A DNA stretch of 64,000 nucleotides from positions 1 through 64,000 of the forward strand of contig KV919114.1 of NCBI GenBank assembly GCA_002049455.2, given 5' to 3'. Position 1 is the stretch's first letter; every line of letters starts with the position of its first letter. The translations under genes were made by a program, and so were the position numbers. The notes beneath the pieces were generated by a model that ran no database searches, was not told the origin of the DNA, and saw only the letters and a list, made by a program, of their open reading frames with translations. The stretch comes from Porphyra umbilicalis. Lineage: Eukaryota; Rhodophyta; Bangiophyceae; Bangiales; Bangiaceae. Positions 21,836 through 32,398 of this stretch are shown piece by piece.

Positions 21836-23218
21836 ATGGACACTACCGACGAAACCGACGCGGAGACCTTTACGGGGGTGGAGGTTGTGGATGATGCCGG
21901 TGCGCCGTCGCCCGAGGCAGACCCTGCCGACGGTGGAGCCGGCAGAGACGCTGACGCCGCCATCACCGCCGGAGGCGACGCGGATGGAGATGAAGCGATG
22001 GGCGACGACGGCGACGGGGAGGGCGACGGGGAGGCCGATGACCACGAAGAGCCGGAGCTCGACCTTGAAAACCTCGGCGTCGACGACTCCTCCCCCGTGC
22101 GCGACGACGCCATCCACATCTGTACCGCCCACACGGGTGCTGTCTACGCGGTGGCATCTGTAGGACCCATCATCGCCACGGGCAGCGGAGACGACACGGG
22201 CGCGCTGTTGACGGCCGACCCGGCCGTGGCCGGGGTGGCGGCGGCCGGTGCCGTCGGCGACGCGCCCCCCGCGGGTGTCCTCTACTCGCTCGCCCGCACG
22301 GCAGGGCTCGGCGAGTCGGTCTCTTGTGTCGGCCTATCGGCCGACGGTGCCTACGCGGCATACGGGGTGGAGAATGGGGTCGTTGCCGTCCGCGGCGTCG
22401 GCGGCGCCGACGGGCAAGGCGTGACGCTCTTTGAAGAGTCGACGGCGGCGATCAACTTTGTCGCCTTCCACCCTCGGGGCCCCGTTTTACTGGCAGGTGA
22501 CGCCGACGGCACTGGGTGGTTGATCAACGCCGCCACGGCGTCGTTCATGGCCGTCTTTGCCGGCCACGCGGGCGCCGTCACGTGCGGCCGCTGGGCGCCA
22601 CACGGCCGCACCGCCGTGACGGGCTGCGCCGACGGCGCCGTGCGGGTGTGGAACCCCAAAGCGGCGACCGTCGCGGTGACCGTCTCCAACGAGTTGGGCA
22701 ACTACCACCCCGACGGCGTCGGCATTGTCGGTATTGACGTGCACCCGGGCGGGGACGCGACGCCCGTCGGCGCGTCGGGCGGCGACGACGGTAGCGTTTT
22801 TCTGTGGAGCGCCGCCACTGGCAAGGTGCTGACGCGGGTGCCCCCCCACGGGGATTCCGCCGAGGCCGTGACCTTTGCCCCCGGCGGCGGGGAGCACCTG
22901 GTGAGCGGCGCCCTCGACGGCACTCTGCGGGTGTGGGATGTCGTCGTCGGCGCGGAGCGGGGGGCCATGGCCCACGACGCGGGCGTCACGTGCGCCGTGT
23001 GGCACCCGACCGACGTGGGGCTGCTGTTGAGTGGCTCCCTCGACCGCACGCTGCGGTTGTGGGACGCGCGTGCGGGCGGGCGCGCCGTCGGCGTGTGGCG
23101 GGGGCACACCAAGGCGGTGTTGGATGTGGCTTGGGGGGGGGGAGGGGGCACTGCCTACTCTGCGTCTGATGACGGGACGGTGCGTGTGTGGGATATGCGG
23201 AGAACAGGGGGGGACTGA
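21836..23218 (+). CDS. WD40 protein of the AAMP/Sqt1 family
   Basis: The 460-residue product has an acidic N-terminal stretch (residues 1-95, Asp/Glu-rich) followed by a WD40 propeller of about seven blades. Clear blades include ADGAVRVWNPK, GDDGSVFLWSAATGK, ALDGTLRVWDVV, SLDRTLRLWDAR and SDDGTVRVWDMR at the C-terminus. Length, acidic start and repeat arrangement match AAMP/Sqt1; yeast Sqt1 is a cytosolic chaperone that captures nascent ribosomal protein uL16 (Rpl10) for 60S assembly. The start at 21836 is the Met just before the acidic stretch; the frame is open upstream but not similar. The assignment among WD40 families is by architecture only, so another WD40 role is possible. It converges on the trigger factor gene with 249 bp between stops. 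Confidence 0.75.
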   Translation: MDTTDETDAETFTGVEVVDDAGAPSPEADPADGGAGRDADAAITAGGDADGDEAMGDDGDGEGDGEADDHEEPELDLENLGVDDSSPVRDDAIHICTAHTGAVYAVASVGPIIATGSGDDTGALLTADPAVAGVAAAGAVGDAPPAGVLYSLARTAGLGESVSCVGLSADGAYAAYGVENGVVAVRGVGGADGQGVTLFEESTAAINFVAFHPRGPVLLAGDADGTGWLINAATASFMAVFAGHAGAVTCGRWAPHGRTAVTGCADGAVRVWNPKAATVAVTVSNELGNYHPDGVGIVGIDVHPGGDATPVGASGGDDGSVFLWSAATGKVLTRVPPHGDSAEAVTFAPGGGEHLVSGALDGTLRVWDVVVGAERGAMAHDAGVTCAVWHPTDVGLLLSGSLDRTLRLWDARAGGRAVGVWRGHTKAVLDVAWGGGGGTAYSASDDGTVRVWDMRRTGGD

Positions 23219-23467
23219 GCGTCGGTCGCTGTGGCACTGCCATCTTCTCATCGCTGCGGATTTCCGGGCGCGTGCGTGGCCGGCCGCTGGCGACGGTGCC
23301 CACGTCGCGAAAAAAAAAAGGTTTCGAGAGCCGCGCGGTCGGCCCAACCATGAAGGCGAAAATAGAACCCCCTACCCCCTCCCACCACATTCCGCAACTG
23401 CACGCCATCGGTACGTCCTCCGCCTCCCTCCCCCTTCTGGCAGCTGCCACCCCCGCCGCCAAACTCG

Positions 23468-25335
23468 CTAGGCTTCTCCCGCGGCCGCGACCGGGGCCTT
23501 TGCGGCCTCGGCAGCCTCGGCGGCGGCGGCCGCCTCCTCCTCGGTCGGCTTGGGCGTCATCGTCACGTTGGCAGTCTCCTTGAGGAGCTTCAACACCTTT
23601 TGCCGGAGCACCTGCCCGACAACCTTGTCCCGCACCGATGCCTCGTCTTCCAGGGGCTTGCCCTTCAGCTCGGCCTTGATGAGCGCCATGTTTTCCTCCA
23701 CCTCGGCGGGCTCGGCCTCGAGGCCCTCCACCTGCGCAATCTTGGTGATGGCGAGGTTGGACGTCAGGCTCTTGACAATGTTGGCATGCGCGCTCTTCTT
23801 GTACGCCGCAAAGCTATCCTGCGTGATCATGGACTTGAGCTGCTCGTCCGTCATGTTGCTCTTTGTCTTGAAATCCGACATCATGGTCGCAAACTTGTTT
23901 TTGGCCTGATCATCGATGAGCGTCTCGGGGAGGGTCACCTCCGTAATGTCAACGAGCGCCGCCTCGAGCGCCTTGTTGATGGCCGCCTCGTTGGCGCCGT
24001 CCGTCTCCTCCCCGAGCCGCTGGCGGATGTCAGCGCGGAGCTCGTCGAGCGTCGCGTGTTCGGTCGCCGACTTGGCAAAGTCGTCATTGAGCTCGGGCAG
24101 CACCTCGTCCTTGAGCGCCGACACGGATACCTCAAAGATGGCCTTGACGCCGCGGAGCTCTGGCCGCGCCGACTCGGCGGGGAACTCCACGGGCACGTCC
24201 CGCACGTCACCAGCCTTCATGCCGAGGATGCCCTCGACAAAGCCGGCCATGTACTGGCCGTGGCGGAGCTTGATCTCCACCGACTCGCCTGACGCAATGT
24301 CTGGCAGCTGCTCCCCTCGGCTGCCATCTTCATTGCGGTAAAAGCCGACGAGGGAGCCAACGGCGACGCGGCCCTCCTCGGCCACCGCGTCCGCGGGGGA
24401 GAGCACAGTAAACGCTTCGCGGCGGCGCGCCTGCTCGAGCGCCTCGTCGACAATCGTCTCATCAAAGGCCGTCTCCTCCGCCGAGATGGTCAGGCCCTTG
24501 TAGTCGCCCGTGAGGTTGGCCTCGGGCCACACGTCCACCTTGATGGCAAAGCTCAGGGGGCCGTCCGGCTGGAACTTGGCAACAATCTCCTCCACGTCCT
24601 GGGCCAGCTGGGCTTGACCAATGGCCGACACGCTCAGGGAGCTGAGCGCCTGCTGCACCGTGTGCTGGATGACCTCCTCGACGGCCGAGGCGGTGACGGT
24701 GGCCTTGCCAAAGTGGCTGAGGACGACCTTGCGGGGGACCTTGCCGGCGCGGAAGCCGGGGATGGCCGCGCGCTTCTGGAGGTCTTTGACCACCTGCGGT
24801 TGCACAGAGATGATGGGCCATGGGGATGAGAGGCAGGAAGAGCAGCCGAGTCACACAAGAAAACGATGGCGAAGCGACAGACGAGTTAGCGCACCAAGTC
24901 ATCAAAAAAAAGACAAGAGCTGAGCGGCGCTCTTCCGTCGCCGCGTCACCAGAATCCAACGTCTGCTGGATGCACGTCCCGCGACCGGTGGCAGTGGAGA
25001 CCCGTCTCACCCACGTCCAGCTCCACTGCCAACCCCACCGTTGGTCCCCCCAACACCTCCCTCAACAACCGTCGACGTACCTTGTTGTAGCACTCGGCAA
25101 CCTCGTCAGCGGTCACGTGAATCGTCACGCCGCGCATCGAGTTGGGCAGCTCCGACTCCTCAATGGTCACCTTCATGGTCGGCAGCCGCGCCGACCGTCC
25201 CCGAGCAGCCGCGGGCGCCACGGCGGCCGTCGGCGCCGGCCGACCGACGCGGGTGGCACCGGCAAACGCCGACGACGCGGCGCCACGGCGGGCGGCGACG
25301 GCGGCGGGGGTGACAAAGGCGGCAGGGGGGGCCAT
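23468..25335 (-). CDS. tig: Plastid trigger factor (ribosome-associated chaperone/PPIase), one intron
   Basis: Trigger factor binds the ribosome exit tunnel and folds nascent chains; this copy appears plastid-targeted. Exon 1 is 25081-25335 (85 codons) with an Ala/Arg/Ser-rich transit peptide, then MKVTIEESELPNSMRGVTIH. The splice donor AACAAG|GTACGT is at 25080/25081 and the acceptor AACCGCAG|GTGGTC at 24794/24793, giving a 287-bp phase-0 intron. The join reads ECYNK-VVKDLQKRA, followed by the ribosome-binding signature IPGFRAGKVP. Exon 2 (24793-23468) then holds the FKBP-like domain (GRVAVGSLVGFY, GMKAGDVRDVPVEFP) and the helical C-terminal chaperone arms. The total of 526 residues minus the transit peptide fits the bacterial ~430-480. 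The Ala-rich C-terminal tail is unusual but in frame. Confidence 0.9.
24794..25080 (-). other. Intron of the trigger factor gene
   Basis: 287 bp, GT-AG, phase 0. It joins ECYNK to VVKDLQKR. Its length is close to that of the eL28 5' UTR intron and the intron at 41618-41932, suggesting a typical intron size of about 280-320 bp in this genome. Confidence 0.85.
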
Positions 25336-28200
25336 GGTGACCAGTGGGGGGGGGGAAGCGGTCGCGCCGAGGTGGCCCGCGGTACGCAAAGCTCAACCAG
25401 CAGCAGGGGGATGGTACAGGCGGCAGGCGGGGCGGACGGGGGGGCGGTGCGGGAGGTTGGCGGGGCAAGGCGACCTGAGCTGCGGCGCCGGCGTCGACGA
25501 CAGGGACTTCGAGCTCTGCCGCCCCACACCATTGCCGGCGTTGAGCGGAACAATGGCGGGTGCTGGAATGGGCCAAGCGACGAGATATGCTTTGGACAAA
25601 GATTTTCATCGCGTTAGCTGGTACTACTTTCAAGGTAACTGAGTACACTTGCATGTTTCATCGAAAAGTTCCCAGCAGGTTACCCTGAAAAGGCAATTCG
25701 GACGGTACAAGGACAATCGCAGAGACCCCCCTGTGGCTGGGCCGCTGTGGCAGGTGATCGTCCATTCCAGGCCGTAGAGGCAGCGCCGAGAGCTCCTCAA
25801 CACCTACAGCTTCAAGCAGTTGCGCCTCTCAGTCTTTTTTTCCGCAGGAAGAACGGTCTGTCAAAAAAGACAAGGTCATTGTGCCCCCACTCACAGCACC
25901 TTCTGCAGGGAGGTACATTGCGCACCGGCCACGAGGCTCGGTGGCCCATCCAAGGGGATTCTCTGCGCTTGTCCGTGTGCGGTCCGAGTGGTCTGTTCAG
26001 GGCCGCGACGCATGGCGCGGTGCGGAACCCTCCCCGCTCAGCACGGTTCCCGACCATCCTGCAACGGCAGAGGTCCGAGTGCCAAATGGCTAGGAGACTC
26101 ATAAACAGCTGCCGAGCATGCACTCTTGGCGCTGGAGAACAACAGCTTGATGCACGACCGGCTGCGGGGTGGGCGCGTCAATGGCGACGGGGTCTGCGTC
26201 ACCTCGCATGGACAAGGGGTGGGCCGCCATGCGATACCTGGCGCGTCACGCAAGCCCTCGGCGTCGCGCTTGAAGTAAGCGAGCCCAATCGGACCGTCGT
26301 GGCCCACGGTGCGCCTCTGCTATGGGGTACGTGCAACTGGCCACGCCCAGGATCCAGAGAGACGGCCGCGCCCTTTGTCTCGGCCACAACGCGCCCTGTA
26401 AGGCGGATGCAGTGTCAGTCCGTTGATGCCATGGTCGACCCACTATAGCGGGCCTGTCGTCAGGCTGCAGCCCGTCACTCGTACGAAAATGCCGACGAGC
26501 GGCACTGGCGTCGGCAGCATAGGCTACCCACCACCGCTCTTGTCCTAGACACCCCCGAGGGGAGAAAATGCCATGCGGGTGGCGTTGACATCACGCCGTC
26601 TCTCCACCGCCGTACGTGTCGCCCACCCACCAATGATGGGTACCGTGACGTTTGGCCGCCCCGATCGTCCGCCTTTGTGTTTTCTGCATCTAAAGCCAAT
26701 CGTTCTCGCCCGATGCGCATCGACCGATCCTTTTCCGATTTCGATGCAGTCTCCGATACGCCTCGGAAGTCCAATCGCAGCCAACGTTACGATGCGGGTT
26801 GACAGCTGACCTGCGATGCAAGAAAGAGGGGCCTCGCCTGAACTTGGGGGACGTGGCGAGATTTGAGGGCTAAAGAAGGCCTCTTGGTTGTAATTTTATT
26901 GCAAGAACCAGGAGTTAAGGAAACCGAGAGCTGATGGCGACTTGATTCTACGCCCTCCGAAGACCACGTTGGCGGGCCACCGGTGGCGGATTCACTCGGC
27001 AAGGCGCGCGTGTCGCGTGCGCGGCCCGCGTTTGACTTGACCGTGCGCTCGCTCCTCACCGTGTGGGGTCCGTGTCTTTGCGCACCACCTCGTTCTGCAC
27101 GATCATCTTCGTGCACCTCGTCGAGCATATGTGCTTGGTACGTTGATGGGTTTGCCTTGTCAATTCTTTGCATGTTCCGGTGCTTGAGTGTGCCGTGGAC
27201 GTGATGGATCCGCCGGGGCATTTCTGATTCTGACGTCGGCGTTTCCAACCGCTACTTGTCTGGACCTACGATGTGTTTGGGCTTGAATAGGTACCCTTGC
27301 AATCGCTGTGCCATACTGCCTTTGCTCTTGCTCCTGGTTTCTCCGTTGTTAAGCTATGAATGTCGACGATCTTTTGTTCTCCTTTCTATTTGTTTTTTCA
27401 TCGCTACCACACAGGCGCATCGGTATGTTCACCAGGGGGGTTGGGGCGGAGTAGTGTAAGCGGATCCCTGAGGGGGGAGCTCTCGGCGTCGTTGGGGGTG
27501 GTCAGATCAGTGCCGGCCAGTGGGATCTAGACTCGTCACATGCGCTTTTTTTTTCCCTGTACTAACGTCAGTTTAAGTGGAGTGTGCGCTGTCTTCTTTT
27601 CCTCTCTGCATGGCTTTACTGATTTTCCCTCTTCATGCTTTCTGTTCTGTACTATGCGGCTTTTCCACTTGCCGTACCTCATCCACGTCGCACACCCAGC
27701 AGCATAGATTCAATCAATAAAATCCGCAAGGGCAGGTGTCTCAACAGTGCCCGCCATGAGTAAATCCAACAACCTGAAGATTATAGAGTTGTTCTCGTGC
27801 CATGGATTTACTCTGAGGACCAAATCGCCCCGCATCGCCGCGATGCGCATCGCTTCGTCAATCTCAAGTGTAGCGGAATCGATCGGCGATGCACTGTATG
27901 CCGGATCGGGGCCCTCATCGGAAATCGTGAAATGATCGATTCGGACCAAATGAGGACGATGAGGGGTGACGTGGCCAATGGGAAGAAACAGAGCTCCCAA
28001 GGCGGCCCCTGGGCCCGCCCGGTGGGGTCCGTTGACGACCCCACACGCCGCACACCTCGCGGCGCAGCGGCTCGAGCGGCCGCCAGGCGTGGACGGGGCC
28101 TCGTCGACGCCGCAAACCGCCCGCCCCGCGGAGCACCGCCCCCCGCGGCGCCCTCCCGCACACCGCCACGCGCCGCCGGCCGTCCACCCCGATTGATCCA
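25336..28200. other. No supportable gene
   Basis: Nearly 3 kb with only short unrelated open frames on both strands. Base composition is lower in GC than the gene blocks, especially 26.8-27.7 kb. No transposon termini, tRNA-like fold or conserved domain was seen. Confidence 0.45.
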
Positions 28201-28673
28201 ACACCGGCGGCCCGGCGGCGACCGCCCCCACCCGCGCGTCGTCTCCCGGGTGCGTCGAAATTGGGGGCCGGCGCCCGTGGGGCCGCCCCGCCGCCGTGCT
28301 GCGGCGGCGGTGCGGCGCGACGCCCCCCCCCCACAGCGGCGGCGGGACGTGCGCGGCGCGACGCACGGGCGCCCCCGTCGGGCGGTGCGACGGCGTGGCG
28401 CAGGCGCGGCGGCGCGGCACCCCCCCGGCGGCTCTGGCGGGCCCGCCCGGTCGGGCGCTCCCACGGCCTGCGCCCGCGCACGGTGGCCCCGCGCGCCTGC
28501 GGCGTGCGCGGCGGCGCGCCGCGGCGCCCGTCGGCGTTGCGGCAAAGCGCCGCCGCGCCGCCGCCCTCCCCCGCCCGCCGCCGCCCGACGACCGTGGCGG
28601 CCGCGGCCGCGGCGGCACCGTCGACGGTGCACCGTCGTCGACGCGGACGAGCCGCGGCGGCACCGTTGCGGCC

Positions 28674-30278
28674 ATGGCCGTCGTCGACGTGGACGGCGGG
28701 GGCGCCCCCCCCCCCCCCCGGGCGCGAGCGGGTCCCGCCCCCCCCCCCCCCCCCCTCCCCCCCCCCCCCCCCCCCCCCCCCCGTCGTCCGCTCCTCCCCA
28801 CCCTCTTTGGCGCTGGCGTCGGCGTCACCGACGCCCTCTTCTACACCTACCTCGTCGGGTCTGTGGGGAGCCTCGGCGGCTCGGCGCTCGTGGCGCTCGG
28901 CGCCCTCGCCGCCGGCGCCGCCGTCGGCATTGCGCTCGGCCCCCTCGTCGCGGCGCTGTCTGACGTGCGCATGAGCGGCCGGCGGCCGGCGCTGGTCGCG
29001 ATGCTCGGCGGCGCCTTTGCGGCGGCGGGCGCCTTTGGGCTCCTCGTCGGCAAATTCCGCCCGTCGGCCGACGCGCCACGCCGTGCAACGGGGCGGCTGA
29101 TGGCGGCGGCGGTGCTCGCGGGCGTCTACCGCGCGCTGACGCTCGCCGTGCCGGCCGTCGGGGCGGTGATTGAGGGCGCCATGGTCGGCCCGCCCGACGG
29201 CTTTCCCGCCCGCCGCGACGGGGCGCTCGCGACCTTTTACGTGGCCAACCGCGTCGGCACCTTTGTCGGCGGCCTCGTCATCCTGTGCGTGCCGGGCCGG
29301 GAGGACGCGCTGCCGTTCCTCGTCGGCGCGGCGGCGGCGGCGCTCGCGACGCTCGGCGTGAGCGCCGTGGCGCTGCGGCCGCCGCCGCCCCTGCCCCCGC
29401 CGCCGACGGCGGAGGAGATGGCGGCGATGGGGGAGGCCGAGGCGGACCCGCCGCCGCCCACCTCCGTCACCGCCCACGTGGTGGCCGACGTGCGCGGGGC
29501 GACGGTCGGCACGCCGCCGGGGCTGTCCGCCCTCTACGTAACGGGCACGCTATACGGGCTTGCGTATGGGCAGCTTGGGGCGGTGCTGCCCGCCTACCTC
29601 GCCGACGTTATTTTCAACGAGCCGCCGGGCTCCTCCGAGGCCCTCGAGTGGACCGCCAAGGGCTTCCTCATCGCCTGGGCCGTCGGTGTTGGCGTCGACG
29701 CGGGCATCCCGTCGGCCGCCGACGTGGCGCCGGCGTGCAACCGGTGGTTGTGGCCGGCGGCGCTCCTCGGCGGCGGCGCCCTCTTTGTCGGCCTCGCCAC
29801 CGCCTCGTCGCCGACGCTGGCGGTGCTCCTCATCGGCACCCACGGGATGGTCATGTCGGCGCACGCCTACTTTTCCACGATTGTCGCGGCGGCGGCGGTG
29901 CACCCGTCCCTCCGCGCCCCGACGTTTGCGTTTCGGACGGCGGCGACGCAGGTGGGGTTGCTCGTCGGCAGCCTCTTGGGGGGGGGCCTGGGCGCCCGGC
30001 GCGCAGAGGGCTACCGCGACGTTATGGCGCTGTCGGCGGCGGCGGCGGTGGCGGCGGCGGCGGCGGTGGCGGCGGCGGCGGCGGCGGCGTGCGTCGGCGA
30101 GTTCCCCCCGCTCGGCCGCGTGGCGGGGGTGCCGACCAACGCCAACGTGTTGTTGCAGCGCGCGCGCGCGGCGGTGGCGCGTCGGTACCGGCGGGGGGGG
30201 GGGGGGTGGACGCGGCCGCGGCCGCCGTTGCCGACGTCCCGCCGCCGCCCATGCGGTGGCACAACCAGCGGAGTATGA
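28674..30278 (+). CDS. MFS-like multi-pass membrane transporter; frame uncertain at both ends
   Basis: The product is a hydrophobic protein with about 11-12 membrane-spanning stretches in two halves. A hydrophilic loop (PPPPTAEEMAAMGEAEADPP) lies between them. This is the major-facilitator layout. LFGAGVGVTDALFYTYLVG begins the first helix and SALYVTGTLYGLAYGQLGAV begins the second half. The substrate is unknown. The start is placed at the ATG at 28674, but long C runs at about 28739-28782 sit between it and the first helix and could hide a frame change; a frame open to 28296 may include a transit peptide. At 30193-30206 a run of G precedes a low-complexity tail ending at 30278. In another frame the same DNA reads RWHNQRSMNYYVDDQVHYRG and stays open to 30400, which looks more protein-like. 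Confidence 0.6.
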   Translation: MAVVDVDGGGAPPPPRARAGPAPPPPPLPPPPPPPPRRPLLPTLFGAGVGVTDALFYTYLVGSVGSLGGSALVALGALAAGAAVGIALGPLVAALSDVRMSGRRPALVAMLGGAFAAAGAFGLLVGKFRPSADAPRRATGRLMAAAVLAGVYRALTLAVPAVGAVIEGAMVGPPDGFPARRDGALATFYVANRVGTFVGGLVILCVPGREDALPFLVGAAAAALATLGVSAVALRPPPPLPPPPTAEEMAAMGEAEADPPPPTSVTAHVVADVRGATVGTPPGLSALYVTGTLYGLAYGQLGAVLPAYLADVIFNEPPGSSEALEWTAKGFLIAWAVGVGVDAGIPSAADVAPACNRWLWPAALLGGGALFVGLATASSPTLAVLLIGTHGMVMSAHAYFSTIVAAAAVHPSLRAPTFAFRTAATQVGLLVGSLLGGGLGARRAEGYRDVMALSAAAAVAAAAAVAAAAAAACVGEFPPLGRVAGVPTNANVLLQRARAAVARRYRRGGGGWTRPRPPLPTSRRRPCGGTTSGV

Positions 30279-30400
30279 ACTATTATGTGGACGACCAGGT
30301 GCATTACCGCGGCAAGGGGGGGGGGGGGGCGCGTCGAGCGGGCAACTGCCCACCGTGTGAGGGGGGGGGGTGGGGGCCTTTTTTTTTGGTTTTTGTATGA

Positions 30401-31009
30401 TCAGAAGTGGGGGGGAGGTGTGCGGTGTTGGGGGGGGGGAGTGTGCGCGGTGGGGCGGGAGTGTTTGTGATAAGGGGGGGGGGATGCGAGCTGGTGGGGG
30501 AGAAGCACACGAGTGAGGTTGCCGCGTTCTTCGTTTGGGGCACTTGCACTTGCTCTTTCTGGCGCCTCTCCATCACACGCGTACGCCCGAGACTGTGTCT
30601 TGGCCTGGCGCCTTCATGTGCGGGTCGCGGTGTCGTACCATACCCACGGACTGCATTGCTCCCCAGGCACTCATGGGAGAGCCCGTAGCTGTGGTGGTCG
30701 GAGTTGTGACACCAAGGCTCGTCACGGCGGACATCGATGCGGCTCGGACCTGGCGCGACACTGTGTCGTACAGAAATAATTCTGGGAGACAAAGTCACGC
30801 CGGCGGAGCGTCAGAGGGACAGCACCCGCCGCGAGATAGGCAAAAGAAAAAAGAGAAAGGAGCGAGCGGCAAGGATGCGACAAGAGGGCAAAACAGACAG
30901 CGAATTCTTCCTTCCGCACAAGTACTCTGCAACACACACTAGCCCATGAAAAGAATAGTATCCTCAGAAAAAGATCAAACAGTATTTCTTGCAGGAACGC
31001 TGGCCTTTG
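30401..31009. other. No supportable gene
   Basis: G-run-rich sequence (30311-30490) followed by mixed sequence. Only short open frames occur and no domain was seen. Confidence 0.4.
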
Positions 31010-31011
31010 TA

Positions 31012-31567
31012 TTGCTGATCCCTCAATTCTGTCCTCATCGTCATGAACAGGGACTGACTTGTAGAACAGGCCTTCCATTGGTCAAACACAATGTCAGCAA
31101 GCGAACCAGCACGTTTCTGGGACATTTTCTTGGCCAAGGATTGCCAGGTCCTTGCAGGATCAAGATTTTTCTTTTTCTTGAGATTGTCTTCCGTCTTCTT
31201 GGCTTGGACAGATCAAGCCTGCTGTCGATCCGTAATTATCGGAATTTTCTGTGATGTTTTCAGATTTCTGCAGATATTCTGCTGTGTCGAATGTGCGATT
31301 ACAGCTGGTGATGACACATTACATATGTACAGCCGCCATCCCAAAAACCTCGCACGCCAACTGTTATCCAACTCTTACAAATCGGCCATGACTGGTTCGC
31401 AAAGGCCGATTTGTAAGAGAGGCGCAAGAGTTGGCGTGCGAGGTTTTCGTGAGACCGGCTGTAAAGATCTGGCCCGACTTGCGCTTCCGTCGAGCCTTTC
31501 GACCAATCAGAGGCTTCTCAGCAACGCTCCTGCACAGTCGATGAGGGCAGAATTCAGGAATCAGCAG
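31012..31567. mobile_element. TA-flanked inverted-repeat element, TTGCTGA family, 556 bp
   Basis: The left end TTGCTGATCCCTCAATTCTG and the reverse complement of the right end CTGCTGATTCCTGAATTCTG match at 17 of 20 bases, and similarity continues as (T/C)CCTCATCG. TA flanks the element at 31010-31011 and 31568-31569. The termini resemble those at 13719-14117 and 5311-5482. It has no coding capacity. It contains a long foldback at 31331-31462, listed separately. Confidence 0.68.
31331..31462. repeat. Long hairpin (44-nt arms, 16-nt loop) inside a MITE
   Basis: 31344-31387 and 31404-31447 are near-perfect reverse complements of equal length, separated by a 16-base loop. Mismatches are limited to an internal bulge of about nine bases. 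Weaker pairing extends outwards (ACAGCCG to CGGCTGT) to about 31331 and 31462. The shape is like a small-RNA precursor or a foldback element. Confidence 0.8.
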
Positions 31568-32317
31568 TACAGACTTGAACAGATGGAGCCGGGAGGGAGA
31601 CCGATCGCGATCGTCGTCAGTGACCCATTCAATAGTGTCTTGAGCCCACATTGTGGCACTCGCCGCCACCACGACGAACTTGTTGTCAGAGCTATGGTTC
31701 CTTGCGTAGCGGAATGACATGGTGCAGCGCATGGAGACCCATGCAGTTAGCTTGTTAGGCAGCAGAGGCTGCAAAGTGATGTAAAGGATAAGTGTAGTGT
31801 GCTGCGTTGCTCCGACGGGTAGGTCACAGCGCGTGTGCCGAGAGGTGAAGGTCGAGTTGGTTGCTTTCCTGTGCTGCGGGAAGGAGTCACAGGGACAGCT
31901 GGGGACAACGCCTCTTATAGCATGCGAAGGCTTGCCAATGCAGGCCTGGTGTGCCAAGGGATCCCTCATGTATTCTGTACTCTTTGCCAGCCATCCGAGA
32001 GCGGAACCAGGGACGGCCCAGCGTGACAGAAAAGAAGTGCGGACGCGAATCAGCAGTTTAGCACAACGTGGCAAACATGGTTGTTTTTCTAAAATTTGGC
32101 TGACGTGCAGGCGGTGCTGGCAAAATACGGTTTTTGGATACTGATGAATCACAGTCTGCAGCCGCGGGACGGGAAAAATGTATGGTGCTGTGCTGTGTGG
32201 GGCCGCTCGGATCTGTGAGCAGGCCGGTCCGGGAAATCATAAGGGGCTGAAGAGACTGACTCATCCATTTTCGGTTCGTTCGTGTCAAGACCTGTTCGTA
32301 CTTTCCAGAATCTGGAG

Positions 32318-32398
32318 GACTCGACCAGGAACAGGACAAGATCTGGACGTCATCCAATTGGTGAACGTCAGATTTTTGTCACGCTCATTGGCCGAAGG
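32318..32398. mobile_element. Degraded copy of the 51507-51671 MITE
   Basis: 81 bases beginning GACTCGACCAGGAACAGGAC and ending CATTGGCCGAAGG align without net length change to 51530-51610. The terminal inverted repeats have largely decayed (a possible left end follows TA near 32299). It is a relic copy showing the element family is dispersed. Confidence 0.55.

Noticed and set aside
27747-28673. Long minus-strand frames of 270-520 codons opposite the MFS-like gene
   Set aside because: They overlap a plus-strand gene with clear membrane helices and are Arg/Gly-rich shadows of its codon bias.
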